From DIGJ01 sp036658435 (GTDB lineage: Bacteria > Bacillota > Clostridia > Lachnospirales > Lachnospiraceae), in NCBI GenBank assembly GCA_036658435.1, contig JAVXEO010000009.1, positions 1-48,388 of the forward strand: a stretch of DNA of 48,388 nt, read 5' to 3'. A model generated the notes under the pieces. The model searched no databases. It was not told the DNA's origin and saw nothing but the letters and a program-made list of their open reading frames with translations. Position numbers and translations under genes: made by a program. Every line of letters begins with the position of its first letter. The stretch's first letter is position 1. Of this stretch, positions 24,448-33,652 are shown piece after piece.

Positions 24448-25701
24448 TTACTTTTTCATCATATTTTCAATAAAAATACCGTATCCCTTTGCCGAATCCT
24501 GTATGAATACATGGGTAACGGCTCCAATAATTTTCCCATTTTGTAGAATTGGGCTGCCACTCATTCCTTGAATAATCCCATTTGTTTTCTTTAAAAGTTT
24601 TGGATCAGTAATTCGAATAATCATGCCCTTGGAATCTTTTTCTGAATTCCATTTAATCTTTTCAATTTCAATTTCATATTCTTCTATTTCTCCATCCAAT
24701 GCGCACAAAATACTGGCATTCCCTTTTTTCACTTCCTGTTTTAACCCAATTGGCAGTTCCTGCCTCTCTTTCCATAAAGATTCATTGGAAATGATGGTTC
24801 CAAAAATCCCGGAATCTGTGTTTCTATAAATTTTACCCATTTTCATAGATTCGCTGCTGCGAATAATTCCAACAACTTCTCCCGGTTTTCCATTGGTTCC
24901 TTTTATAATATCTATAATTTCTGTATCATAAATATCCCCTTTTTCAATTTCCATGGTAAGTCCCGTATCATGATCGGTAATTCCATGACCCAAGGCCCCA
25001 AATTTTCCCTCTTTCGTACGGTACGTCAAGGTTCCCACTCCTTGCGTGTTGTCCCGAACCCATATTCCCAGTTTGAATTCTCCTGTGCTTATTTCAACCG
25101 GTACTACTTTAATGCTTTGAAGCTGTTGATTTCTTACTACTTCAAGAATTACCGGTGAAGAACTGCAGTGATTCAATTCTTCTGTCATTTCCTGAATTTT
25201 TTCAACTTTTTTCCCATTAACTGACAAAATATAGTCTCCTGTTTTTATAATGTTTTCTGCAGGCTGATGTTTTATCCCGTCTCTTCCGGTCACACTTCCG
25301 CTTCCAAGCACCATAATTCCCTTTGTTTCTACATAAATCCCTATATTTTCCCCTCCCGGAATTAACTTCTGGGTTTCTACCACATTTAATTCTACATCTT
25401 TTAAGTGTATAAAACCAAACAATTGCAAGTTAATTGCATACGTCCCTGTATTATCAATTTTCAGAGATACCGGTTCTGCAAAGTCAAAATTAACTTTTTC
25501 CTTTACCATAGGATTATTACCGGAAAACACCCCTACTACCGGTGTTTCAAAAGCAAACTCTTCTTCCTGTCCGGCAAACATCATAATTTTATTGGGTATT
25601 TTTGCGTCTATTGTAAAGAAATATACCATTCCAATTAAAATAATATTGAAAATAAGGGCTAAAATTAAGATTCTCCTGTAATGGAGCTTTTTGTAATTCA
25701 C
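24448..25701 (-). CDS. spoIVB: SpoIVB serine peptidase
   Basis: SpoIVB is the forespore-secreted signalling protease that triggers pro-sigma-K processing in the mother cell. The 418-residue product has one N-terminal membrane helix (about 10-30), a PDZ domain (about 135-205; DYILSVNGKKV) and the S55 peptidase domain. The probable catalytic His is in GALGHGITDHDTG and the catalytic Ser in QGMSGSPILQNGK. The start is GTG 25701, because GGGAGGAA lies 6 bases upstream. The frame extends 7 codons further to an ATG that has no such site and lies in the recN terminator region. It lies between recN and spo0A, its conserved place. Confidence 0.95.
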   Translation of the reverse strand: MNYKKLHYRRILILALIFNIILIGMVYFFTIDAKIPNKIMMFAGQEEEFAFETPVVGVFSGNNPMVKEKVNFDFAEPVSLKIDNTGTYAINLQLFGFIHLKDVELNVVETQKLIPGGENIGIYVETKGIMVLGSGSVTGRDGIKHQPAENIIKTGDYILSVNGKKVEKIQEMTEELNHCSSSPVILEVVRNQQLQSIKVVPVEISTGEFKLGIWVRDNTQGVGTLTYRTKEGKFGALGHGITDHDTGLTMEIEKGDIYDTEIIDIIKGTNGKPGEVVGIIRSSESMKMGKIYRNTDSGIFGTIISNESLWKERQELPIGLKQEVKKGNASILCALDGEIEEYEIEIEKIKWNSEKDSKGMIIRITDPKLLKKTNGIIQGMSGSPILQNGKIIGAVTHVFIQDSAKGYGIFIENMMKK

Positions 25702-25726
25702 GAGTGTTTCCTCCCTGCTCATAATT

Positions 25727-25766
25727 AATAAAAGAAGATATCCGGTTTCAGATATCTTCTTTTATT
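25727..25766 (-). terminator. terminator of recN
   Basis: A perfect 16-bp stem (25727-25742 with 25751-25766, arm AATAAAAGAAGATATC) has an 8-base loop. It lies between the recN stop (25795) and the spoIVB start. The arms supply A and T runs on both sides. Confidence 0.8.
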
Positions 25767-25794
25767 ATGTGCAAAAAATGATTATTTCACTCGC

Positions 25795-27468
25795 TTATTT
25801 TTTTATATTCGCTGCCAGTTCTTTCATTTCTTTTGCGCTTGCAAGCACAGCCTCTGTAATTTCAGCACCTCCAAGAATACGTGCCAGTTCCACCACTGAT
25901 TTTTCAAAACTAAGATGTTCTATATTTGTTTTTGTTGTTTTTCCATCGGTAGATTTTTCAATGATGTAATGTTCATCCGCCATAGACGCTATTTGTGGTA
26001 AGTGTGTAATAGAAATAACCTGATGCGTTTTTGCCATTAAAGACAGTCTTTCTGACACTTTTTGTGCAGTACGTCCACTAATTCCTGCATCAATTTCATC
26101 AAAAATCAAGGTATCTACTTCATCCTTATCCGCAAGCACGGATTTAATGGCCAGCATAATTCTGGATAGTTCTCCCCCAGAAGCTACCTTTCCAAGAGGA
26201 CGCAAGTCTTCTCCCGGATTGGTAGAAATCAAAAATTCAATTTCATCCCATCCCTTTGATGTGAAATCTTCTAACCTGCGAAAATCAATTTTAAACCGTA
26301 CATCCAGAAAATTAAGTTCGATTAACGCCTCCGTAATTTTCTTTTCCAGTATCACCGCATTTGCTTTTCTTATTTTGGATACTTTCTCTGATTGTTTTTC
26401 CAAATTTTTTTCTTCTATCGACAGTGCTTCCTTTTTTTTCTGTATATATAAATCATAGTCTTCATAGCGGTTTAATTTTTCTTCCAGATTATGGTAGTAT
26501 TCTTCAATTTGTTCAAAGCTGCTTCCATATTTTGCCTTCAAAGAATAAATTCGATTTAACCGTTCTTCAACATTGGCAAATTCCGACATGTCAAATTCAT
26601 AATCCGACATATAATCTGCTATTTCTCGGTTAAAATCATTCAATAAAGAATCCACATTTAATAACTGTTCTTCAAATTCTTTCAAAGAATCGTCTAATTC
26701 CAGTATACGGCTCAGTATTCGAAGTCCACGGCCTATTGCATCACTTACAGAATCTTCCCCTCCTGTAATTTGATAAATACCGGATAATCCATCTGTAATG
26801 GCTCCTGCATTGGACATTTTTTTATAAAGTGCTTCCATTGCCTCATCTTCGCCCTTTTTAAACCGTGCCTCTTCAATTTCTTTTTTTTCGTATTGAATAA
26901 AAGAGATTTCTCTTAATCGGTCTTCTTCAGGCAGTGCTGCCTCTTCCAGTTCTTTTTTACACTTTACATAAGAAAGAAAGCTTTCTTTTATTTCTTTTAG
27001 AAGTTTTGATGCTTCTCCCTTTCCAAAGCGGTCAAGTATTTCCAAATGTTTACTTTTATATAGTAAGGACTGGTGTTCATGCTGCCCATGAATATCAATA
27101 AGGAGTCCTGCCAGTTCTTTTAAAATCGTTGTAGTAACCGACATTCCATTTACTTTACTGATACTGCGCCCATTTCGAATTCTCCTTGATACAATAACGG
27201 TCTGGTCTTCCACCGGTATGTCCAATGCTCTGAGTTTTTCCAGGGTTTGTTCTTCTTCTATATAAAATGTAAGTTCTACCAGTGCCTGTTCTTCTCCCTT
27301 TCGTATCATATCCGTGGAAACTTTCTGCCCCAGTGCAATATTAATGGAATCAATTAAGATGGACTTTCCTGCACCGGTTTCTCCGGTCAGTATATTTAGA
27401 TTATTTCCAAAATCAATATCTACCTCATCAATAATCGCTAAGTTCTTTACATGCAGATTAACTAACAA
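25795..27468 (-). CDS. recN: DNA repair protein RecN
   Basis: This 557-residue SMC-like ATPase acts in double-strand-break repair. The N-terminal P-loop is ILTGETGAGKSILIDSI (about residues 29-45), the centre is a long coiled coil (about 155-350), and the C-terminal ATPase half has VASGGELSRIMLAIK and TLIFDEIDAGISGRTA. The start is TTG 27468 with GGAGGAG 6 bases upstream. It resumes the conserved recN-spoIVB-spo0A order. The upstream neighbour here is a large surface-protein gene, 48 bases away with no visible terminator, instead of argR. Confidence 0.97.
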   Translation of the reverse strand: MLVNLHVKNLAIIDEVDIDFGNNLNILTGETGAGKSILIDSINIALGQKVSTDMIRKGEEQALVELTFYIEEEQTLEKLRALDIPVEDQTVIVSRRIRNGRSISKVNGMSVTTTILKELAGLLIDIHGQHEHQSLLYKSKHLEILDRFGKGEASKLLKEIKESFLSYVKCKKELEEAALPEEDRLREISFIQYEKKEIEEARFKKGEDEAMEALYKKMSNAGAITDGLSGIYQITGGEDSVSDAIGRGLRILSRILELDDSLKEFEEQLLNVDSLLNDFNREIADYMSDYEFDMSEFANVEERLNRIYSLKAKYGSSFEQIEEYYHNLEEKLNRYEDYDLYIQKKKEALSIEEKNLEKQSEKVSKIRKANAVILEKKITEALIELNFLDVRFKIDFRRLEDFTSKGWDEIEFLISTNPGEDLRPLGKVASGGELSRIMLAIKSVLADKDEVDTLIFDEIDAGISGRTAQKVSERLSLMAKTHQVISITHLPQIASMADEHYIIEKSTDGKTTKTNIEHLSFEKSVVELARILGGAEITEAVLASAKEMKELAANIKK

Positions 27469-27516
27469 ATATTTCTCCTCCTCTTTATCGTCCCTAATAT
27501 GTCTTCTATGGTATTT

Positions 27517-30500
27517 TTATCGAATTGCTTTCACCGTAACCCTGCAGGAAAGGGTAATCCCATTTACTCTTGCATAAATGGTGGTTGTTCCCGCTTTTCT
27601 TCCAATCACGTTTCCTCCGCTTACGGTGGCAACACCTGAATCCCCTGAATACCAAGTCACCGCCGTAGCTGCCCCCTCTACCGTCAGTAGCTCTGGCGTG
27701 TACTGTTCTACTACCAGGGAAGTTTTATTCAGTCCAATCACAACTACACTTACGATTGCCTGCTTTCCACTTGCACTGGTAATGCTAATATTGGCGGCTC
27801 CCGTTCTTCTTGCATATATTTTTCCCGTACCGGAAATGGCAGCTACCGCTTTATTGTCACTGGAGAAACTGATTTTATCCGTATGATCCGAAGGGGTAAC
27901 GGTATAAGAGAGCATTTGTGACTGTCCGCTTATCATAACAAGTTCTTTTCCGGCTATTAAAATGGAAGAAGTGGGAATGGGGCTAATTACATTTACATAA
28001 CACATAATTGCTTTTTTTCCGTTGTCCTTTGCCTTGGCTGTAACGGTACAGTTTCCAACCTTCAGCCCGGTTACGTTTCCCTTTACATCTACAATGGCAA
28101 CCTCCTTATTAGAAGTACTCCAGTTCACAGACTTGTAAGTTGCATTGCTTGGTTTCACCGTTGCTTTTAATTTTGCCGTATGATTTACCATCACCGTAAG
28201 TACCGATTTATTCATGGATATATTGCTCACCTGTCTTATAACACGAATCTTACAGCTGACTTTTTTATTGCTTCCATCGGTTGTTCTTGCTGTAATCGTA
28301 CAGCTTCCAACTCCTTTTCCCTTTACTTTTCCTTCTGCACTTACCGTTGCAACTTTTGAATTAGAGCTATACCACCTGATTTTACCATTGGAAGCATCTT
28401 TGCTGGTTACCGTTGCCTTTAAAGTGAGTATTTTTCCAAGACCTAGTTTATAACTCGAATAATTTAATTTAATGTCAGAAACCGGCGATACAACCGTTAC
28501 CAGGCAAGTAGCTAAATATCCGCCATCTTCTGCCTGACAGGAAATAATAGCAGACCCTCCTTGTACACCTGTAACAACCCCTTTTTCTGTTACCGTTGCT
28601 ACCGAGGGGTTTAATGAAATATAGGTTGCCTTGGTATTCGTTGCATTTGCCGGTGTGAAAATTGTTTTTAGAGTAAATGCAGCGCCCTTCGCCAATTCCT
28701 TGTTTGCATAATTTAAAGTCATTCCCTTTACTTTGTCATATACGGTCACATAAAGGTAGGCAACTTCTCCTGTTTTCGTTTTTATTAATATTACGGTGCT
28801 TCCTGCAGAAATGCCGGATATCTCTCCATCTACTGCACCGGCTATATTGGGGTCTTTTGATGTCCATATAAAGGTCTTCTCTGTACTGGTAGCCGGATTC
28901 GGTGCCGCCGTTACCTTTATCTTTTCTCCAACGGCAAGACGTACCGTGGATGGACTCAGTGTTATTCCATTTGCCTTCTGGGTAACCGTCACTTTGCAAT
29001 TTGCAACAAATCCTTCTTTTGTTGTTGCAACAACATAGGTCTGACCGGCTCCCACTGCGGTAACCACTCCGTTGGCAACGTTCGCAACTTCCGGAGCCAT
29101 TGACTGCCAGGAAATCGTAGTGGTAGCATTGGGGGCCGTTAAAATAGGAGCTATGGTTTCTCTGCTTCCTACTTCCATGGTTAGCGCAGTCTTATCAAGA
29201 GCAAATGCCGTGGGCGAGGAAACAATGGTTAAATAGCATTGGGCCATAACAAAATATTCATTCCACTTTGGCTGAACAGAAATAAACACACTTCCCGGAG
29301 CGATAAAGGTTACAAGACCATCTTGTACCGTAGCAATACTGGTATCGCTGCTGGTCCAGGTTAGTTCTGTAAGCGTTGCGGTTTCCGGTGTATAGGCCGC
29401 TCGAAGTTTTAATACTTCCTGGCTCATGGTCATGGTTTTTTTTGTGTAATTCAAAGTAAGTCCCTGAATTGCAGCACTTACCGTTATGGTACAATATGCG
29501 GTTATGTAATTATCGGTATTGACTGCTGTTAATATAGTAGTCCCCGGTTTTTTTGCCGTTATTACAACACTTTTTTCTGAATTTACGGATACATCCAAAA
29601 TACTTTCATCCGTAAGCAGCCATTCTAAGTGTACCGTTGTTGTAGTTGTAGGCTCAAAACTGGCTGTAATGGTAGAGGTTGCCCCCATTCGCATAGTTAA
29701 ATCGGTCTCATTTAATTTGATTGCCGTTGCTGTTGTACCCACTCGAACATTACAAGTGGCCGTTAACGTTCTTCCATCATCTAAGGTCATAGAGGCGGTT
29801 ATAACCGTAAACTTATCTCCCGTTGATTTTACACCGCTAATCAAGGCGTTGGCATCATTTCCTACTACCGTTACATAGTTTTTATCGGATGTTGTCCATG
29901 TGATTTTTCCTTTATTTCCACCGTATACCGTAGAAAGCTTAAGGGAACCCCCTACGTATATAGCAGCTTCTGAACGGTCCAGCGTAAAGCCCTTGTATAC
30001 ATTTGCAGTAATAATATAGGGGAATTTTGGTACCTCATGCAAAAATGTTTCAAAAGCCTCACGCATTCCGTTCTTAAAGCCAATTTTCAGGCTGGCGGCT
30101 CCTGTGGTGGTTGCCGTAAACACTCCATTTACAAAGTTTCCTCTATCGGCAGGCGTACAGCTATAGTCAAAATATTTATTAAAATCATCCACTGTCATAT
30201 TAAAACTATCTGCAACATCATAAGAATCCCCAATCTGCAAGGAAATGGGGTTATCCGTATTGCTGAATGGCTCCGGTAAAATATGGAGTTCTACGGTCTT
30301 TTTCAAAAATTGATTGATGGTGTTGTTTCCAAGATTATCGGTTTCCTTGTAAGTTCCCCCTGTAAATACGTACAAGTAATAAAACCCAGCCCGTCCGTCT
30401 ACTGTTAGCTGAGAGCTGTATGGAGTAGAAGATAAATACTTTTTACCCTGTGTCTCTGATTTTTCTAAAACCTGTCCGCTTTCTGAGGTTAGCACCCATT

Positions 30501-31317
30501 GTACTTTATCATTAATTGTGGCATTGTTATTGGCTGTATTGGCTCCAAGGTCAATAAAATCACCCTTTTTAACATAAGCTTTTGAAACCTCCTTATTTCC
30601 AATAGAAACTTTAGGTCCAACATAAACATCCACAGAGGAAGTTACCAGTTTTCCTTCGTCGGTATAAGACACCGTGATGGTTGTTTTTCCGGTACCGGTT
30701 GTCCTAAAATAGCCACTATTATTTGTTGCTATGCTATCATCTGTGGGGTTCATGGAAACCACATATGGATTTCCAGAAGTCCATTTAACGGTGACTCCCG
30801 AAGATACATCATAGAGCAGCCCCAAGGTTCCTGATGATCTTGTGGTTAAATTAAGAATCATGACGCTTTCCGTTGCGCCTCCTCGAAGTTGTCCGAAGAA
30901 ATCCGCATTTTCGCTAATTGCACTTGGCACATTAATAATACGTGTCAATACCTGCTGGATTCCTTTGGCATCTTTATACTCTGCCGTTAACGTTGCCGTT
31001 CCAATACCAACTGCGTGTAATGTAATCGTTCCGGTAGAAGTTGTTACCGTTCCCTTATCGCTGTTATTAATTTTGAAAATGCTGGTATCCGACGTGCTCC
31101 AGGTAACGGTTGTTCCACTCATAATATTTTCCACAAATGCCGGTATATTCTTTTTTCTCAGATAATAAATTCCATTTCCCGCATCATCATTTACTGTAAT
31201 TACTCCATCTGCCGCTTTTAAATTGCTTTTATTATAATACTGCCAGGAAAACACCAGTGTAAAAAAAAGTACCATCACTCCACATAATACAAGTTTTTTT
31301 GTCTTGCCTTTTTTCAT
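27517..31317 (-). CDS. large secreted protein with many bacterial Ig-like (Big_2) repeats
   Basis: The 1266-residue product begins with a signal peptide (basic start, hydrophobic 9-24, likely cleavage after LKA near residue 35). The rest is almost wholly Ig-like domains of the Big_2/BID_2 type. I count about 13 copies of the hallmark 'WTSSD..VATV..GxVTG...G...ITA' spread over residues 60-1260; the last four or so are the most regular (for example WYSSNSKVATVSAEGKVKGK). No LPXTG motif, membrane tail, SLH or wall-binding domain is evident, so anchoring is unclear. Big_2 proteins usually serve adhesion or surface-layer roles. It lies 16 bases after the 429-residue repeat protein, so the two form one operon, which may continue into recN. 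Confidence 0.88.
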   Translation of the reverse strand: MKKGKTKKLVLCGVMVLFFTLVFSWQYYNKSNLKAADGVITVNDDAGNGIYYLRKKNIPAFVENIMSGTTVTWSTSDTSIFKINNSDKGTVTTSTGTITLHAVGIGTATLTAEYKDAKGIQQVLTRIINVPSAISENADFFGQLRGGATESVMILNLTTRSSGTLGLLYDVSSGVTVKWTSGNPYVVSMNPTDDSIATNNSGYFRTTGTGKTTITVSYTDEGKLVTSSVDVYVGPKVSIGNKEVSKAYVKKGDFIDLGANTANNNATINDKVQWVLTSESGQVLEKSETQGKKYLSSTPYSSQLTVDGRAGFYYLYVFTGGTYKETDNLGNNTINQFLKKTVELHILPEPFSNTDNPISLQIGDSYDVADSFNMTVDDFNKYFDYSCTPADRGNFVNGVFTATTTGAASLKIGFKNGMREAFETFLHEVPKFPYIITANVYKGFTLDRSEAAIYVGGSLKLSTVYGGNKGKITWTTSDKNYVTVVGNDANALISGVKSTGDKFTVITASMTLDDGRTLTATCNVRVGTTATAIKLNETDLTMRMGATSTITASFEPTTTTTVHLEWLLTDESILDVSVNSEKSVVITAKKPGTTILTAVNTDNYITAYCTITVSAAIQGLTLNYTKKTMTMSQEVLKLRAAYTPETATLTELTWTSSDTSIATVQDGLVTFIAPGSVFISVQPKWNEYFVMAQCYLTIVSSPTAFALDKTALTMEVGSRETIAPILTAPNATTTISWQSMAPEVANVANGVVTAVGAGQTYVVATTKEGFVANCKVTVTQKANGITLSPSTVRLAVGEKIKVTAAPNPATSTEKTFIWTSKDPNIAGAVDGEISGISAGSTVILIKTKTGEVAYLYVTVYDKVKGMTLNYANKELAKGAAFTLKTIFTPANATNTKATYISLNPSVATVTEKGVVTGVQGGSAIISCQAEDGGYLATCLVTVVSPVSDIKLNYSSYKLGLGKILTLKATVTSKDASNGKIRWYSSNSKVATVSAEGKVKGKGVGSCTITARTTDGSNKKVSCKIRVIRQVSNISMNKSVLTVMVNHTAKLKATVKPSNATYKSVNWSTSNKEVAIVDVKGNVTGLKVGNCTVTAKAKDNGKKAIMCYVNVISPIPTSSILIAGKELVMISGQSQMLSYTVTPSDHTDKISFSSDNKAVAAISGTGKIYARRTGAANISITSASGKQAIVSVVVIGLNKTSLVVEQYTPELLTVEGAATAVTWYSGDSGVATVSGGNVIGRKAGTTTIYARVNGITLSCRVTVKAIR

Positions 31318-31333
31318 AATTTTCCCTCTTCCT

Positions 31334-32623
31334 CTACTGTACCGTAATCTTTATTTTTTTATAAATTCCGCTTCCGTCCTTTGTTTTTATCTTAATGGAA
31401 CAGCTTCCCTTCTTCTTTGAAGTTACCGTTCCATTTTTGCTTACGGTTGCGATTTTTTCATTGGATGATGTATAAGATAATCCTTTATTTGCTGCAGTCG
31501 AAGGGGATATTGCACATTTAATTTTGTAATTCTCCTTTATTTTCATTTTCTTTGAAGATGACTTTAAGGATAGTTTCTTTATCAAAGGTCCTGCACTCAC
31601 CTGCACCTTACATTTTAAAACACTTCCATCGGGTGCAACCACATAAATAATAGCGGTTCCCTGCCTGTGTCCTGTAATAATCCCACTTTCGTTTACCGTT
31701 GCAATTTCATTCCTACTGCTGGAATAATTCACATAATTCTCTATATCTCCATTGTAAGAAGGTATAAATAACGCTGCCTGGGTATTTAATTTCAACTGTA
31801 TATGGTTGGTATTCAATTCATAGTGAACCTTTTCCTCTATGATCTCTATTTTTGACCACTTTGCAAAAAGCACCATATTATTAAGCACTTTTGTATCCTT
31901 TGTAATCGGTGTTTTTAAGGCACTGTCTTGATACCAGCCCTCAAAAGAATACCCGCCCTTGGTTGGTTCTGCCGGAAGTGAAATATTGTTGCCTTCTTTC
32001 ATTCCGGAAATTGGTGCAATGCTGGTACCTCCATTTGTAATAAAAGTAAGGGTAAAAAATCTTTCCTGTTTTCCTATGACGTAAAAGGTGGTTGTAATGT
32101 TTTCATAAGTAACCCTAAACATATTCACCCCGATATTCGCAACTTTTAAGTCCCCAATGGTGTAATCTGTCACTAGTTTCATCGTTCCGTCTGAAAAGAT
32201 AACATTTACTTTAATGGAATCCTTCTCCAAAATAGTTCCCACTATCTCACTTTGGTTCTTGTAAGTAGCAATGATAGATCGAATTCCTGCTTTCTGCCAC
32301 TTGGCAAATAAAACAAGTACGGAATCCATTCCCTGCACCGGGAAAAAATATGAAGTTGACATTGGCTTTGTCAAACTTTCATCCATATACCATCCACCAA
32401 AAATATAACCTTCCCTTACCGGAGCCGGAAGAGAGGAAAGGGTGGTTCCCTGATTGTATATTTGTCCCGGAATTTCCGTTCCGCCGTTGCTCATATATAT
32501 CACATTACAAATATAGGTAGTGGCTGCTTTCACTTCCTTTGTTTTTGTATATTGAAGGCATCCCATTCCTATACATAAAAATAAAAGTATAAGAAATCCT
32601 ATTTTTCTTTTTTTATTTTTCAT
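31334..32623 (-). CDS. secreted protein with InlB B-type repeats and Big_2 domains
   Basis: A 429-residue exported protein with a signal peptide ending near EVKA (about residue 35). Two Listeria/Bacteroides (InlB B) repeats follow: GYIFGGWYMDESLTKPMS near 75-92 and GYSFEGWYQDSALKTPIT near 225-242, each ending in LFAKW. Two Big_2 domains close it: YSSSRNEIATVNESGIITGH near 310 and YTSSNEKIATVSKNGTVTSK near 385. A linker of about 90 residues between the two B-repeats is unassigned. There is no sorting signal. GGGTGA lies 7 bases before ATG 32623; an ATG five codons earlier has no site. It is the first gene of a pair with the 1266-residue protein. Confidence 0.85.
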   Translation of the reverse strand: MKNKKRKIGFLILLFLCIGMGCLQYTKTKEVKAATTYICNVIYMSNGGTEIPGQIYNQGTTLSSLPAPVREGYIFGGWYMDESLTKPMSTSYFFPVQGMDSVLVLFAKWQKAGIRSIIATYKNQSEIVGTILEKDSIKVNVIFSDGTMKLVTDYTIGDLKVANIGVNMFRVTYENITTTFYVIGKQERFFTLTFITNGGTSIAPISGMKEGNNISLPAEPTKGGYSFEGWYQDSALKTPITKDTKVLNNMVLFAKWSKIEIIEEKVHYELNTNHIQLKLNTQAALFIPSYNGDIENYVNYSSSRNEIATVNESGIITGHRQGTAIIYVVAPDGSVLKCKVQVSAGPLIKKLSLKSSSKKMKIKENYKIKCAISPSTAANKGLSYTSSNEKIATVSKNGTVTSKKKGSCSIKIKTKDGSGIYKKIKITVQ

Positions 32624-32645
32624 ATGCTTCACCCACATTAAAATA

Positions 32646-32672
32646 ACTGAAAGTGTATCTTTTACTTTCAGT
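32646..32672 (-). terminator. hairpin between the CFI-box-like gene and the repeat-protein genes
   Basis: ACTGAAAG (32646-32653) pairs with CTTTCAGT (32665-32672), followed on the minus strand by TATTTTAATG. It lies 40 bases past the stop at 32713, so it may end that transcript. It could also be a leader structure of the next gene, whose start is 23 bases away. Confidence 0.5.
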
Positions 32673-32712
32673 CATTTTATCCCTAGTTTTTGTCAAAGTC
32701 ATGGCATTTTTT

Positions 32713-33537
32713 TTAACTAATATAACGTTTTTCCAATTCTCTTACCATATTGGTGTATTGGGTTTCGCAACGTTCTTCTTGACCGTTTTCTATATCTTTC
32801 AGGCATTTTGAAAGATGCTTTTCCCATATTTCCTGATAAATGTCTTCCCTGTTTTTCTCTAACTCAATCGCCGCAAGAATTCGGGGAGCTGTGTCATAAT
32901 ATGTTTTTACGGCTTTCTTCCCCTGTTCTTTCTTCATAAGATACTCATCCCGAAAGTTTCGGAACATCATCAGTTCATAGCAATCATCGCTTTTATTCTG
33001 CCTATTCATAACCGCCGTAGTAATATAGCAAAAGCCCTTTTTATCAAATCCATCCATTAAGCTCTCATAGGTTCCCTTTTTAAATACATATCCCGGATAT
33101 GTTTCCATCCATTTTTCCATAAAGCAATCCACATATTCTTCACTGATATCCTTCTTTAATTCTAGAATCATAGGAACGGTATAGAGTGCTAATACCATCT
33201 TACAGGTTTCCAAATAAGATTTTTTTCTCCCCTTGTTTAGGGGTTCTTCCGTTTTTTTGAAATCTTCCAGTGCCTGTGCCGCACACTTTTCAATAATTTC
33301 CTCCCTTTCCTCTGTTTTTGTTACGCAGGCTCTTTCTATTGCATTAAATACAGGTTCTGATTCCTTTGCATATTTTTCAAATGCTGCTTTATATGTTTTC
33401 TTTTTGAATTTTTCCATAAGTTTCGTGTTGTTAAGTAAAACAGATCCTATGTTTTCTAAGGCAAATTTTATATTGTTATCATAATCAAATGTGTTCTCCA
33501 TAAGGTCGTTCCTTCCTTGTTCTTCCTTTTTATCCAT
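32713..33537 (-). CDS. uncharacterised protein with a CFI-box-like domain
   Basis: A 274-residue, highly charged, mostly helical protein with no signal peptide or membrane helix. Residues about 167-225 (GFCYITTAVM, then a short polar gap, then YELMMFRNFRDEYLMKKEQG and KAVKTYYDTAPRI) resemble the 'CFI-box-CTERM' domain, whose hallmark is C-F/Y-I-x-T-A followed by LRxFRDxYL and a YY..SP-like motif. Here it is followed by about 50 more residues. The family function is not known to me. AAAGGAG lies 6 bases before the ATG, and a good promoter is just upstream. It is flanked by the orphan Spo0A-C-like gene and the secreted repeat proteins. Confidence 0.7.
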   Translation of the reverse strand: MDKKEEQGRNDLMENTFDYDNNIKFALENIGSVLLNNTKLMEKFKKKTYKAAFEKYAKESEPVFNAIERACVTKTEEREEIIEKCAAQALEDFKKTEEPLNKGRKKSYLETCKMVLALYTVPMILELKKDISEEYVDCFMEKWMETYPGYVFKKGTYESLMDGFDKKGFCYITTAVMNRQNKSDDCYELMMFRNFRDEYLMKKEQGKKAVKTYYDTAPRILAAIELEKNREDIYQEIWEKHLSKCLKDIENGQEERCETQYTNMVRELEKRYIS

Positions 33538-33566
33538 AATCTGCTCCTTTCCTCTCGCTGCTTTCT

Positions 33567-33595
33567 ATTATAATATACTTATTCTTCTCTGTCTA
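33567..33595 (-). promoter_or_regulatory. sigma-A promoter of the CFI-box-like gene
   Basis: TAGACA (33595-33590) and TATAAT (33572-33567) are 17 bases apart, 30 bases before the start codon. This makes the 274-residue gene the head of its own transcript. Confidence 0.65.
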
Positions 33596-33622
33596 GGCAC
33601 TCTATTATTAAATTCCTCAAAA

Positions 33623-33650
33623 AAAGCCAGCCAAAAAATCGACTGCCTTT
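33623..33650 (-). terminator. terminator of the Spo0A-C-like gene
   Basis: AAAGCCAGCC (33623-33632) pairs with GACTGCCTTT (33641-33650), allowing one mismatch and one G-T pair. A run of seven T follows on the minus strand. It begins directly after the stop codon at 33653. Confidence 0.75.
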
Positions 33651-33652
33651 CT

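Noticed and set aside
28736..28999. Other open frames within the Ig-repeat gene on both strands
   Set aside because: They lie wholly inside the 1266-residue gene, show no family resemblance and lack ribosome binding sites.
28000..31300. Regular repeats in the Ig-repeat gene as a possible CRISPR or tandem DNA array
   Set aside because: The periodicity is at protein level (about 85-90 residues) with diverged DNA. There are no short identical repeats with unique spacers.
32639..32712. TTGACA followed by TAAAAT as a promoter for the 429-residue gene
   Set aside because: The spacing is only 11 bases, far from the 16-18 needed.
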